Assembly: GCA_014730055.1 (NCBI GenBank)
Contig: WJIV01000271.1
Coordinates: 1 to 40,054, forward strand
DNA: 40,054 nt
Source of the DNA: Candidatus Bathyarchaeota archaeon
Lineage (GTDB): Archaea > Thermoproteota > Bathyarchaeia > TCS64
Direction: 5' to 3'
The position numbers were made by a program, and so were the translations under genes. The notes beneath the pieces are model-generated. The model had not been told where the DNA came from and ran no database searches. It saw only the letters and a program-made list of their open reading frames with translations. Shown one piece after another: positions 7,993-15,864 of the stretch. Numbering within the stretch: position 1 is the stretch's first letter; the number at the start of each line of letters is the position of its first letter.

Positions 7993-10716
7993 TTAGGAAA
8001 GTTGCTCCTTCACAGCTTGTAGGAACTCCTGTTTCGTATCAATGAATTTCTCGGGGTCTCCTCCACCTCCCTGACCAAAATAAGGAGCACCGCCTCCACC
8101 GCCGCCTATCATTTTTCCAAGCCTTCTTGTAAGCTGGCCTGCATTGATTCCTCTATTCATTGCATCTTTACCCGCTTTGACCCCGAATCTATTCTGACTT
8201 GTACTCATCATAACTAGTACAATACTTGGCTCTAGTTGCTCTATTTGATTACCAAGTTCTATGAGGAACTCGAAGTCGACATCATCTTTGTAGTATGCTA
8301 CTCTGACGCCATCAACATCCACAGTGCTCTCCAATAGTTGCGAAGCCTTCTGCTCGCTCAGAGTCCTCTGCAGTCTATCCACTTGGCTTCTCAGATCACT
8401 TATTTGCTCAAGATTATTTGATATTGACTTCGTCAAGTTCTCGTAGGGAGAGCCCAAAAGTTCAGCCGCCTCCATTAGAATCCTTTCTCTCTTCTGAACC
8501 TCTTCTAGTGCGTGTGGCCCTACTGCGTATACCAACCTCTCCACACCGTCTTGCACCCTCTCAGTTGCAACTATCTTGATAAGGCCTGCCTCACTCGTGT
8601 TGGAAAGATGGGTCCCACCACAGGCTTCGACATCCCATTCACCCATATCGACTATACGGATCTCTTTTCCTGGGACCGCACCACCTTGATATAGCCTAAG
8701 ACCATACTTCTCTTCAGCTGTGTTTCTAGGTAAAAACTTGCATGTAACCGGTCTTCCCTCGACCACTACTTGGTTTGCCAGCTCTTCTATTCTCTCAACT
8801 TCTTTTCTTGTTAGCCTTGAGTAGTGACTTATATCAAGTCGAGCTGTCTCCACGCTCTTACTGGCACCTGCTTGCCAGGCATGCTCTCCTAGAACCCTTC
8901 TTGCGGCTCCCAGTATTATGTGAGTTCCAGTGTGCGCTCTCATTAGTGCCATCCTACGTTCCCAGTCTATAGCGCCGTGTACATCGTCTCCTTCTCTTAA
9001 TCCAGGACGTTCAACTTCGTGTATTATCACTCCTTCGACGTTTCTAACATCTATGACGTTATACCGTTTTCCCCTAGATTCAAGGACTCCTCGGTCGGAT
9101 ATTTGTCCTCCTCCCTCAGCATAGAATGTAGTCTGGTCTAGAACTACGTGCACACTATCAAGAACTGATAGTATACTTCCGTTAAATTCTCTCCTATATG
9201 TATCCTCATAGAAGAGAAGCCTGGTATTGGGAAGTTCTTCTATTCTTGAAGCTATGTCAGCATCTTCTTTTTCAATGATCTTCTTTTCCTCCCCCTTCAT
9301 GTGCCTACTACTGACCAGTGTATAGAAGTCGCTGGGGACGTCGACTTCTGTATCGATCTCCTTTGCAGCTTCTTGAACATCTTCCGGGGTTAGTCCGTGG
9401 CTTTCATAGAACTCTACGAATTGCTCCCTGGGGACTTTTTCATTCTCCTTTATATAGCGTTGTACTAGGCCATATCCTCTATCTAGGGTTTCGTGGTATT
9501 TCATGTCCTCGACCTCGACCATCTCAATGATCTCGCTTTTCATCTTGCGTAACTGTGGGAAGTCGTCCCCCCAAAATTCGATCTGTTTTAGAATTAGGTC
9601 GGTCAGCTTTTCCTCAATTCCCGCTTTTCGAAGCTGTCTAAACCCTCTTCTGAACAGCATTCGAGTAAGATAACCCTCCTTTACATTGCTGGGGACAACG
9701 CCCTCACTGAGGATTAATGCCATTGCCTTCGTGTGGTCAAGAGCTGCATAGATCCCCTCCATTGGTTCAAGTAGTTCCATCAACTCCGCATATGATATTC
9801 CGATAATCTTCGCGATTTTACGACGCTCTTCAGCCTTGTTGTTCATATCTATCAGATAGCTGTATTTCGCAAGCTCTGAGAGAAGCTCCTCATCCGGATC
9901 CATATCAGCCCAATCTAGGACAGTATCAAGGATAGGACCATATATGCTATGGAATGCGCTGGGGTCCCCGGTGCTCAACCAGGTCCATCTTTCTATACCA
10001 TAACCAGTATCAACTATGTTGATGGGCATCTGTATCCAATCATCTCCTACTACCCTGTACTGCATAAAGACGAGTGTACTGATTTCTAGGCCGCCAACAC
10101 ATGGTTCTAGACAGAAACCTGCATTTCCTCCCCCTGCCCATATACTCTCTTTGTATGTTACAATATCACTTGGTACACCTATCTCTGTAACGAGGCCATG
10201 GTGGTATTCAACGGTTTTATCCTTCCAGTATACCTGTTTCCCGTCTTCATAGTTGAAAGCGTGATGACCCCCCATCTCGAAAATCGTTAGATGCCTACCT
10301 GCAGTGACCCCCACCAGGTCGATGTCCTCAAACCGTAGACATGGCTGACTCACAACTAGAGGGTTGGCTGGTGGAGGAAGTATACCTTCAGTGACGTATG
10401 GCTGGAAATCTATGATGCTAGCAATTGTAAACATCAAATCGTCTCGCCACCTAGCCACAACTGGGTAAGGTGCTAGTCTCTCGTGGTCATAACGCTCAAA
10501 GTAGCTCAGGAACTTTTCTCTCATATCTGATATCGAGAATCTTTCCTTTACTGGCGGATTACCAATAAAATCGTAATCAGTACAAGGAGCGTCACCACAG
10601 TTGGTAGACTCTTTGTTCTGGGTCCAGTAATAAAGTCCACAGTGGGGACACTGTTTTCTTAAAAATCCATTTTCCTTAAAAAAAGGTAATCTAAATGTGT
10701 CTGGGGGTATCTGCAC
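7993..10716 (-). CDS. alaS: Alanyl-tRNA synthetase, archaeal type
   Basis: Class II synthetase with cis-editing of Ser/Gly-tRNA-Ala. The 907-residue protein begins with an archaeal-type N-terminal zinc element (CPHCG ... CGDAPC). The catalytic core follows. The editing domain shows HTGTH at about residue 595 and CGGTH near residue 702, which together bind zinc. A coiled-coil then leads to a C-terminal domain with GGGGGGAPYFGQGGGG, the DHHA1-type glycine-rich motif. The start is GTG with a strong AGGAGG 8 nt upstream. It lies 57 nt after L12, an order known from other archaea (rpl12-alaS). Confidence 0.98.
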   Translation of the reverse strand: MQIPPDTFRLPFFKENGFLRKQCPHCGLYYWTQNKESTNCGDAPCTDYDFIGNPPVKERFSISDMREKFLSYFERYDHERLAPYPVVARWRDDLMFTIASIIDFQPYVTEGILPPPANPLVVSQPCLRFEDIDLVGVTAGRHLTIFEMGGHHAFNYEDGKQVYWKDKTVEYHHGLVTEIGVPSDIVTYKESIWAGGGNAGFCLEPCVGGLEISTLVFMQYRVVGDDWIQMPINIVDTGYGIERWTWLSTGDPSAFHSIYGPILDTVLDWADMDPDEELLSELAKYSYLIDMNNKAEERRKIAKIIGISYAELMELLEPMEGIYAALDHTKAMALILSEGVVPSNVKEGYLTRMLFRRGFRQLRKAGIEEKLTDLILKQIEFWGDDFPQLRKMKSEIIEMVEVEDMKYHETLDRGYGLVQRYIKENEKVPREQFVEFYESHGLTPEDVQEAAKEIDTEVDVPSDFYTLVSSRHMKGEEKKIIEKEDADIASRIEELPNTRLLFYEDTYRREFNGSILSVLDSVHVVLDQTTFYAEGGGQISDRGVLESRGKRYNVIDVRNVEGVIIHEVERPGLREGDDVHGAIDWERRMALMRAHTGTHIILGAARRVLGEHAWQAGASKSVETARLDISHYSRLTRKEVERIEELANQVVVEGRPVTCKFLPRNTAEEKYGLRLYQGGAVPGKEIRIVDMGEWDVEACGGTHLSNTSEAGLIKIVATERVQDGVERLVYAVGPHALEEVQKRERILMEAAELLGSPYENLTKSISNNLEQISDLRSQVDRLQRTLSEQKASQLLESTVDVDGVRVAYYKDDVDFEFLIELGNQIEQLEPSIVLVMMSTSQNRFGVKAGKDAMNRGINAGQLTRRLGKMIGGGGGGAPYFGQGGGGDPEKFIDTKQEFLQAVKEQLS

Positions 10717-10773
10717 TAAATAAGCCTCCTAAAATTAGGAATGGTTATAATGATTGAAGAAACTTGGGTAGGA

Positions 10774-11082
10774 TTAGCCAAAGAGGGCTCCAAGACCTTG
10801 TAGGTCCTCTTCCTCTTCCTGCTCTTCCTCTTCTTGCTCCTCTTCTTCAGGAGCTTCCTCTTCCTCTGCAGCTGCTGGAGCGGCGGCAGGGGCGGCACCG
10901 GCTGTGAAGACGGGTGCCTTGAGAGCTTCATCGATATCAACCTCTGAGAGGGCGGCAACGAGGGCTTTGACTCTCGAAGAGTCTGGCTCGATTCCCGCCG
11001 CTGATAGAGTGTTAGTGAGTCCATCTTCTGTGATATCCTTGCCTGCGCTGTGCAGGAGCATAGCGGCATACATGTATTCCAT
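10774..11082 (-). CDS. rpl12: Ribosomal protein L12 (P1), acidic stalk protein
   Basis: Archaeal stalk protein P1/L12, which binds L10 as dimers and recruits translational GTPases. It has 102 residues: an N-terminal dimerisation domain beginning [20 protein letters not shown], an Ala-rich hinge, and a long Glu-rich tail ending LGALFG, the conserved GTPase-contacting C-terminus. The start is the ATG at 11082, preceded by GAGGTG at a normal distance; an in-frame GTG at 11091 is part of that ribosome-binding site. Unusually it is not in the L11-L1-L10 operon, which ends at 18383 on the other strand, but leads the alaS-leuS group. Confidence 0.95.
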   Translation of the reverse strand: MEYMYAAMLLHSAGKDITEDGLTNTLSAAGIEPDSSRVKALVAALSEVDIDEALKAPVFTAGAAPAAAPAAAEEEEAPEEEEQEEEEQEEEEDLQGLGALFG

Positions 11083-11214
11083 ACTTTTCACCTCAATTGA
11101 TAGTCTATTCTATCCGACTGCAACCATACAACACATAGCCTATTTTTATTCTTTCCTATTTTACTGATGCCTAAATTCCCAGTAATAATATAATTTGATA
11201 GAGAAATACAATAT

Positions 11215-12150
11215 GTGATAATATTGTCAAGGAAGATAGATAAAAAACTGAGACAGGAACTAAGTCCAAAGGATAACAGCACACTAAATCCATATACTGA
11301 TCCCATAGCTGTTGTCAAGCCAGGAGAGACAATTTCTATTAGCACTTGGGATGCTTTTGGAGGGGTCGTTACCCGTGATCAAACATTCCAAGAGGCGGTC
11401 GAAAAGGGATTAACTGGAGCACTTAATCCTGTTACTGGTCCGATATATATCGAAGGTGCTAGACCTGGGGACACTCTCGTTGTTGAGATACTCGATATAG
11501 TTCTACCTGAATATGGAGGTATTAGCATTATACCTGGTTTTGGAGCCCTTGAAGGATGGTTGAACCTTATGGAACCAAAGACGAAGATTTGCAATATTGA
11601 GAACAGTAAGGTGATTTACGAGACTGACCACGGAAAGGAAATAGTTCTAAATACAGAACCTTTCATTGGTACAATTGGTGTTTCCCCATCACATGAAGCT
11701 ATTCAAACCCTAGCACCAGGTCCACATGGTGGGAATATGGACTGTCCTGACATAAAACCCGGAAATAAATTATACCTTCCAATTAATGTTGACGGAGCGT
11801 TATTTGGCATTGGAGATGTGCACGCTGTTCAGGGTGATGGGGAGATATGTGGGACCGCGGTCGAGGTCAGTGCAGATGTTACGCTGAGATTTGGAATACA
11901 GGATAGATCAATAAACTGGCCTAGGATAGAATCTAGTGACATGATAATGACCGTTTGCAGTGCTAGACCCTTGGAGGATGCAGCGCGATTGGCGTATAGA
12001 GAATTACTCAACTGGATGGTTGAGGATCATGGCTGGGACAGAGATGACGCTTATATGTTCTTGAGCTTAGCTGTAAAAGCACGAATCGCACAGATTGTTG
12101 ATCCACTCTATACCTTCGTTGCTAAACTTGATAAAAAATATCTCAAATAG
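11215..12150 (+). CDS. Acetamidase/formamidase family protein
   Basis: Cytosolic amidase of the FmdA/AmdA family, which hydrolyses formamide or acetamide to ammonia and the acid. The 311-residue length is normal. Family features seen: VVKPGETISISTWDAFGG, NPVTGPIYIEGARPGDTLVVEI, the long FIGTIGVSP stretch, GPHGGNMDCPDI, YLPINVDGALFGIGDVHA-type core and GDGEICGTAVE. The start is GTG at 11215 or TTG at 11224; nothing decides between them. It stands alone, divergent from L12 and upstream of the S19e operon, so it may be a nitrogen scavenger. Substrate preference is not readable from the sequence. Confidence 0.93.
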   Translation: MIILSRKIDKKLRQELSPKDNSTLNPYTDPIAVVKPGETISISTWDAFGGVVTRDQTFQEAVEKGLTGALNPVTGPIYIEGARPGDTLVVEILDIVLPEYGGISIIPGFGALEGWLNLMEPKTKICNIENSKVIYETDHGKEIVLNTEPFIGTIGVSPSHEAIQTLAPGPHGGNMDCPDIKPGNKLYLPINVDGALFGIGDVHAVQGDGEICGTAVEVSADVTLRFGIQDRSINWPRIESSDMIMTVCSARPLEDAARLAYRELLNWMVEDHGWDRDDAYMFLSLAVKARIAQIVDPLYTFVAKLDKKYLK

Positions 12151-12342
12151 ACACTATACATCTATATGATAACTGTCTAAAGCCACCCTATCTCTCTTTC
12201 TATCCTAGTACGGAACCTGGTTTATTCCCTTTGAAAATTATAAACAATCTTTTTATTACAGCTCTGATATTTGTGCGTGCTGAACAAAGTACGACCTAAT
12301 ATCATAGCAGAGAGTTAGATAATATGATACTTGAAAAACCTG

Positions 12343-12352
12343 TTATATATAA
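12343..12352 (+). promoter_or_regulatory. TATA box of the S19e operon
   Basis: TTATATATAA lies 43-52 nt before the S19e ATG. Archaeal initiation about 25 nt downstream would give a leader of roughly 20 nt containing GGGAAAGAGG as the ribosome-binding site. The rest of the 244-nt gap from 12151 holds nothing I can identify. Confidence 0.6.
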
Positions 12353-12394
12353 GTCGGTACTTGAATAAGTTCAATAACCTGGGAAAGAGGAAAA

Positions 12395-12850
12395 ATGACA
12401 ACCGCATACGATGTACCCGCAGATGTACTAATACAGAGACTCTCAATGTACATAAAGGAAAATATAAAGGAAATCCAGCCACCAGAATGGTCTGGATACG
12501 TAAAAACTGGGAGCCATACAGAGCGGGTCCCCCAGAATCCTGATTGGTGGTATGTAAGGTCTGCGAGCCTCCTGAGGAAACTCTATACAAAAGGCCCCAT
12601 TGGGGTCAGCAAGCTCCGTAAGGAGTACGGCGGAAGAAAACGCAGAGGCATGAAGCCCAGTCATTTCCGTAAGGCCGGTGGCAACATAATAAGGACAAGC
12701 CTTCAGCAGCTAGAGCAGGCTGGACTTGTTCAAAAAAACAACAATCAAGGGAGGATTGTAACAGGAAAAGGAAGGAGCCTCCTTGACGCCATGGCCACAC
12801 AAATTAAACGTGAGCTTGATAGAGAGCGCCCAGAACTCAGACCATATTAA
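12395..12850 (+). CDS. rps19e: Ribosomal protein S19e
   Basis: Archaeal/eukaryotic small-subunit protein that sits in the 30S head. The 151-residue length is normal. The N-terminus TTAYDVPADVLIQRLSMYIKE is the family's, and DWWYVRSASLLRKLYTKGPIGVSKLRKEYGG followed by HFRKAGGNIIRTSLQQLEQAGLV is the core winged-helix-like RNA-binding region. It is the first gene of a tight operon running to FtsY and SecE, with its own TATA box upstream. Confidence 0.97.
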   Translation: MTTAYDVPADVLIQRLSMYIKENIKEIQPPEWSGYVKTGSHTERVPQNPDWWYVRSASLLRKLYTKGPIGVSKLRKEYGGRKRRGMKPSHFRKAGGNIIRTSLQQLEQAGLVQKNNNQGRIVTGKGRSLLDAMATQIKRELDRERPELRPY

Positions 12851-12860
12851 GTGAATCTAA

Positions 12861-13199
12861 ATGTCTTCAGATGAGGAACTAGAAAGAATAAGGCAGAGAA
12901 GAATGGCCCAGATTCAGGCCCAGCAAGAGCAGCAGCGCGAAGCTGAGGAAGCCAGGGAACAGTATGAATCTCAGAAACAGGCCGCATTACGAAAGATCCT
13001 TACTCCTGAAGCAAGGCAGAGACTAGCTAATATTAAGCTCGTTCAACCAGATTTCGCTGAGCAGATTGAGATACAGCTGATTCAGCTAGCACAGTCTGGG
13101 AGAGTGAATCTGCCAATAAATGATAATCAATTAAAAGAACTTCTGACTAGAATACAGAGTCAGCAGACTAAGAGGGACATAACAATAAGGAGAAAATAA
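12861..13199 (+). CDS. PDCD5-family DNA/RNA-binding protein
   Basis: Archaeal homologue of PDCD5 (TFAR19), a small three-helix protein often annotated as DNA-binding. It has 112 residues. A charged Gln/Glu-rich N-terminal helix ([19 protein letters not shown]) precedes the core [25 protein letters not shown] and the basic C-terminal tail KRDITIRRK. It directly follows S19e and precedes L39e, its usual place in archaea. The biochemical role in archaea is unsettled. Confidence 0.95.
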   Translation: MSSDEELERIRQRRMAQIQAQQEQQREAEEAREQYESQKQAALRKILTPEARQRLANIKLVQPDFAEQIEIQLIQLAQSGRVNLPINDNQLKELLTRIQSQQTKRDITIRRK

Positions 13200-13201
13200 G
13201 T

Positions 13202-13360
13202 ATGGCACGAAACAAAAAGCTAGGATACAAGCTACGCCTAATTAAAGCTGGAAAATCCAGAAAATCTGTACCTGCGTGGATAGTCGCAAAGACAAAAGGA
13301 AACGTACGTTGGAGTCCAAAGAACAGAAGAAACTGGCGGACGACCAAACTGAAGGCTTAG
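13202..13360 (+). CDS. rpl39e: Ribosomal protein L39e
   Basis: A 52-residue, highly basic large-subunit protein that lines the nascent-peptide exit tunnel. I translated it by hand: it begins [18 protein letters not shown], continues with [12 protein letters not shown] and ends NWRTTKLKA. This matches the family's invariant pattern of an N-terminal basic segment, PxWxxxKT and the RNWRxxKL tail. The ATG is 2 nt after the PDCD5-like stop and the stop is 10 nt before the preferred L31e start, so it is fully embedded in the operon. Confidence 0.97.
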   Translation: MARNKKLGYKLRLIKAGKSRKSVPAWIVAKTKGNVRWSPKNRRNWRTTKLKA

Positions 13361-13370
13361 GTGAGTGCAA

Positions 13371-13631
13371 TTGTCCGAAGAAAGAATTTACACTGTTCCT
13401 CTAGGAAGGGCCTGGGTAGCTAAAAATAACAAGCTAACCGTAAGGGCTGTCAAGGTTCTGAAAAAGTTTGTTCAACGACATATGAAACCAACGGATATCA
13501 TTATTGATACAACAGTCAATGAGGCACTATGGGCAAATGGTATACGCAATCCTCCAAGAAAGATAAGGGTTAGGCTAGAAAAAGATGATGATGGAGTCGT
13601 CACAGTATTCCTGGCGGAGGAAGAGCAGTGA
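13371..13631 (+). CDS. rpl31e: Ribosomal protein L31e
   Basis: Archaeal/eukaryotic large-subunit protein near the tunnel exit. The preferred start is TTG at 13371, giving LSEERIYTVPL, which aligns with the family start; AGGTGA lies 6 nt upstream. An in-frame GTG at 13365 would add two residues and sits in the ribosome-binding site. The body (RAVKVLKKFVQRHMKP, VNEALWANGIRNPPRKIRVRL) is typical. In many archaea the next gene is eIF6; here L31e overlaps L18Ae directly by 4 nt (GTGA), with no eIF6 between. Confidence 0.95.
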   Translation: MSEERIYTVPLGRAWVAKNNKLTVRAVKVLKKFVQRHMKPTDIIIDTTVNEALWANGIRNPPRKIRVRLEKDDDGVVTVFLAEEEQ

Positions 13632-13828
13632 CTGTCAAGCATTATAGAGTTAAGGGCGAGATAATGAAGAAAAAGTTCTTTGAGCCTCTGACCTTCAACA
13701 AGCTGATCGCCGCTTCAAAAGAGGAGCATGCAGTTGAACAGATCTTAAAGGAAATGGGAAGTAGGCACAGGGCAAAAAGACATCAGATCACCATCCAGAG
13801 TGTAGAAATAGAACAGACAGAGGAATAA
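13628..13828 (+). CDS. rpl18a: Ribosomal protein L18Ae (LX/L20a)
   Basis: Small (66-residue) archaeal LX protein, one copy of the fold found twice in eukaryotic L18a. It starts at a GTG overlapping the L31e stop. YRVKGEIMKKKFFEPLTFNKLIAAS and ILKEMGSRHRAKRHQITI are the family's segments: the strand pair, and the Ser-Arg-His-basic motif that meets rRNA. It is followed 5 nt later by prefoldin alpha. Confidence 0.93.
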   Translation: MTVKHYRVKGEIMKKKFFEPLTFNKLIAASKEEHAVEQILKEMGSRHRAKRHQITIQSVEIEQTEE

Positions 13829-13833
13829 TTTAA

Positions 13834-14277
13834 ATGTCCCAAGAAAAAGAGCGTAGACTTCGTCAGTTAATTGGCGAGATACAGATGATGGAAGGTTCTG
13901 TAAATGCCCTTCAACAGCGCCTCCAGTTACTAAACGCAGCTGTATCAGAGTTAAATATGGCTCAAAACTCATTAAAAGATCTAAAAGATATTGATAAAGG
14001 AAGTCCACTTCTAGTTCCTGTTGGCGGAGGGGTCTTCATGAACGCAGAACTTGGGGAAATAAAAAAAGTAATCGTTGACCTAGGGGCCGATGTATCCATG
14101 GAGATGAATTACGATAGAGCCGTTGAGGATGTTGGTGAAAGACTGTCAGAGATGGAGGACGCACAGAATAGCGTGCGAGAACAACTATCACAGATTATTG
14201 CCCAGATGCAAAGTCATCAGCAGATGGCTGAGAGACTGTCAAGAGAACTGCAGGTAGGCCTAGAAGGGGCCGTTTAA
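13834..14277 (+). CDS. pfdA: Prefoldin subunit alpha
   Basis: Alpha subunit of the prefoldin hexamer, a jellyfish-shaped chaperone that hands unfolded proteins to the thermosome. The 147 residues form two long coiled-coil helices (about 1-45 and 90-143) joined by the beta-hairpin region with SPLLVPVGGGVFMNAEL and KKVIVDLGADVSMEM, the double hairpin typical of alpha subunits. The ATG is 5 nt after the L18Ae stop; the stop codon directly abuts the FtsY start. Confidence 0.95.
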   Translation: MSQEKERRLRQLIGEIQMMEGSVNALQQRLQLLNAAVSELNMAQNSLKDLKDIDKGSPLLVPVGGGVFMNAELGEIKKVIVDLGADVSMEMNYDRAVEDVGERLSEMEDAQNSVREQLSQIIAQMQSHQQMAERLSRELQVGLEGAV

Positions 14278-15189
14278 TTGTTTGAGAAGCTTCGAGATAG
14301 TTTAAAGGGTATTGTAAATAGGGTTACATCTTCTGGGCTGACCGAGGCACAGCTTGAACCGATAATATGGGATCTTCAGATACAGCTTATTTCTAACGAT
14401 GTTTCGGTCGAGGTAGCTGAAAAGATATGCAGTGAGTTAACCGAAAGACTTGTTGGGTCAGAAGCGCCACGTTTTGGAGATAAATCCAAAGCTGTTCACG
14501 ACGCATTTCTCAAATCCCTTGAATCGGTGATGAAGGGATCAGAGGATATAGACCTACTTGAAAAAGTTAAACAATCAAAGATCAAGTCTGAGCCTTTCTC
14601 AGTAATGTTTGTGGGTATCAATGGCACCGGAAAAACCACCACAATAGCAAAGATAACAAAGCTTCTACAGAAAAAAGGGTATAGTGTAGTGCTAGCCTCA
14701 GGAGATACCTATAGGGCAGGAGCGATTGAGCAACTCGAGGAGCATGGAAGGCGACTTGGAGTAAGGGTGATAAAACATAAATACGGATCAGATGCCGCAG
14801 CCGTAGGATACGACGCTGTCCAACATGCAAGAGCTCAGAAAATAGATGTTGTCTTGATAGATACCGCTGGCAGGATGCAGACAAACAGGAACCTCATGGA
14901 CGAACTCAGCAAGATGAAAAGAGTGGTCAAGCCTGATCTGACCATTATGATATTGGATAGCCTAATTGGCAACGACGCGACTGAACAGGCTATGACATTT
15001 AACGAGCGAATAGGGTTCGATGCAGCTATTCTTACAAAGGTTGACGCTGACGCCAAGGGAGGCAGCAGTCTGAGTGTATCTTACCTCACAGGTAAACCAG
15101 TAATATACGTAGGAGTAGGGCAGGAGTACGAGGATCTACAGCCGTTTAATGCCAGTTGGATGGCAGAGAAACTGTTGGGAAATGAGTAA
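14278..15189 (+). CDS. ftsY: Signal recognition particle receptor FtsY
   Basis: SRP-receptor GTPase that docks ribosome-SRP complexes at the membrane. It has 303 residues: a short NG-type protein with an N domain (about 1-100), a G1 P-loop GINGTGKTTTIAK at 113-125, the DTYRAGAIEQL insertion-box region, G3 DTAGRMQTNRNLMDELSK, and G4 TKVDADAKGG. It lacks the long acidic A domain. The start is a TTG immediately after the prefoldin stop (TAATTG). No ribosome-binding site other than prefoldin coding sequence is present, so coupled translation is likely. SecE follows 39 nt later. Confidence 0.96.
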   Translation: MFEKLRDSLKGIVNRVTSSGLTEAQLEPIIWDLQIQLISNDVSVEVAEKICSELTERLVGSEAPRFGDKSKAVHDAFLKSLESVMKGSEDIDLLEKVKQSKIKSEPFSVMFVGINGTGKTTTIAKITKLLQKKGYSVVLASGDTYRAGAIEQLEEHGRRLGVRVIKHKYGSDAAAVGYDAVQHARAQKIDVVLIDTAGRMQTNRNLMDELSKMKRVVKPDLTIMILDSLIGNDATEQAMTFNERIGFDAAILTKVDADAKGGSSLSVSYLTGKPVIYVGVGQEYEDLQPFNASWMAEKLLGNE

Positions 15190-15228
15190 ACTTTAACTAG
15201 GAAACATGTTTTGATAGGGTGAATACTG

Positions 15229-15408
15229 ATGGGACTAAATGAGTTCTTTCAATCCGCAGACCGTCTTCTAAGGACCTTGAGCAGGCCTGACTGGAAAACC
15301 TACTGGATGAGCATAAAGATAGTGTTTGCAGGTATCGGAGTGCTTGGAGCTATAGGCTATTTAATACGAGTCATCTCGGTAACTCTGCAGGGCGGAACGG
15401 GAATATAA
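15229..15408 (+). CDS. secE: Preprotein translocase subunit SecE (Sec61 gamma)
   Basis: Single-helix subunit that clamps SecY. Translated by hand, the 59-residue protein has an amphipathic N-terminal helix (NEFFQSADRLLRTLSRPDW), the family's Lys/Trp-rich junction, and one transmembrane helix (IKIVFAGIGVLGAIGYLIRVIS). AGGGTGA lies just upstream of the ATG. It is usually followed closely by spt5, but here the next plus-strand gene begins 456 nt later. Confidence 0.93.
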   Translation: MGLNEFFQSADRLLRTLSRPDWKTYWMSIKIVFAGIGVLGAIGYLIRVISVTLQGGTGI

Positions 15409-15589
15409 TAATATCTGGGATCCGAATACTAAATTATTCTATCTCATTATAATTGATTTCAAACTGAATACTTATACCATAGATGAATAAAATTTTAAAG
15501 ATCTTTTTTGGAAATCTGTTATCTGCTATACGTGCCTTGAAAAGGAATTGCCTGGTTTATCACCGATTATCTTTCATAATCTGGTTAAA

Positions 15590-15751
15590 TTATTCCAGGT
15601 CTTTATTTACAGGATATCTGAAGTAGAATAGGTAGATTAAAAGAATCATAAGCCCTGTTGCAACTATCAAGACTTCTTCAAACTCTAAGATTAGCACTGA
15701 AATATCAGGTGGATTATGAGCCGCAATTCTAAGTAGATCCATCAACACCAT
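15590..15751 (-). CDS. Putative one-helix membrane microprotein, antisense within the secE-spt5 gap
   Basis: A 53-residue frame read by hand from the ATG at 15751 to a TAA at 15590. Residues about 26-44 (EVLIVATGLMILLIYLFYF) form one strong transmembrane helix, followed by RYPVNKDLE. The N-terminus is MVLMDLLRIAAHNPPD. A clear TATA sequence CCTATAAAAT (15778-15787 on the minus strand) sits 27-36 nt before the ATG, the spacing of a leaderless archaeal transcript. A perfect 17-nt palindrome covers the start codon. No family is recognised. Promoter, spacing and a coherent membrane helix support it; its small size keeps confidence moderate. Confidence 0.5.
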   Translation of the reverse strand: MVLMDLLRIAAHNPPDISVLILEFEEVLIVATGLMILLIYLFYFRYPVNKDLE

Positions 15752-15765
15752 AGTTGTCAACTATG
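15749..15765. promoter_or_regulatory. 17-nt perfect palindrome over the microprotein start
   Basis: CATAGTTG-T-CAACTATG, eight bases inverted around one central base, spans the ATG of the antisense microprotein and its predicted transcription start, about 12 nt beyond the CCTATAAAAT box. The position suits a repressor operator. Which regulator binds it is unknown. Confidence 0.45.
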
Positions 15766-15836
15766 AGGGACTGTACTATTTTATAGGTTTTACTTTATCC
15801 CAATTTTTCAGCAATATTAATATCTATGGGACTCAC

Positions 15837-15862
15837 AGACCATGTTGCACCGGGCGTGGTCT
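15837..15862 (+). promoter_or_regulatory. Leader hairpin immediately before the spt5 start
   Basis: AGACCATG (15837-15844) can pair with CGTGGTCT (15855-15862) across the 10-nt loop TTGCACCGGG. This gives an 8-bp stem with one T-G wobble. It ends two bases before the TTG start of spt5, so any ribosome-binding contact in CGTGGT would lie inside the stem. This is a possible translational control site for the spt5-L11-L1-L10 operon. Confidence 0.4.
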
Positions 15863-15864
15863 AG

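Noticed and set aside
10716..11069. Minus-strand frame of 117 codons with Lys/Arg-rich end
   Set aside because: It is an alternative frame of L12; the Lys/Arg run is the Glu codons of the acidic tail read out of frame.
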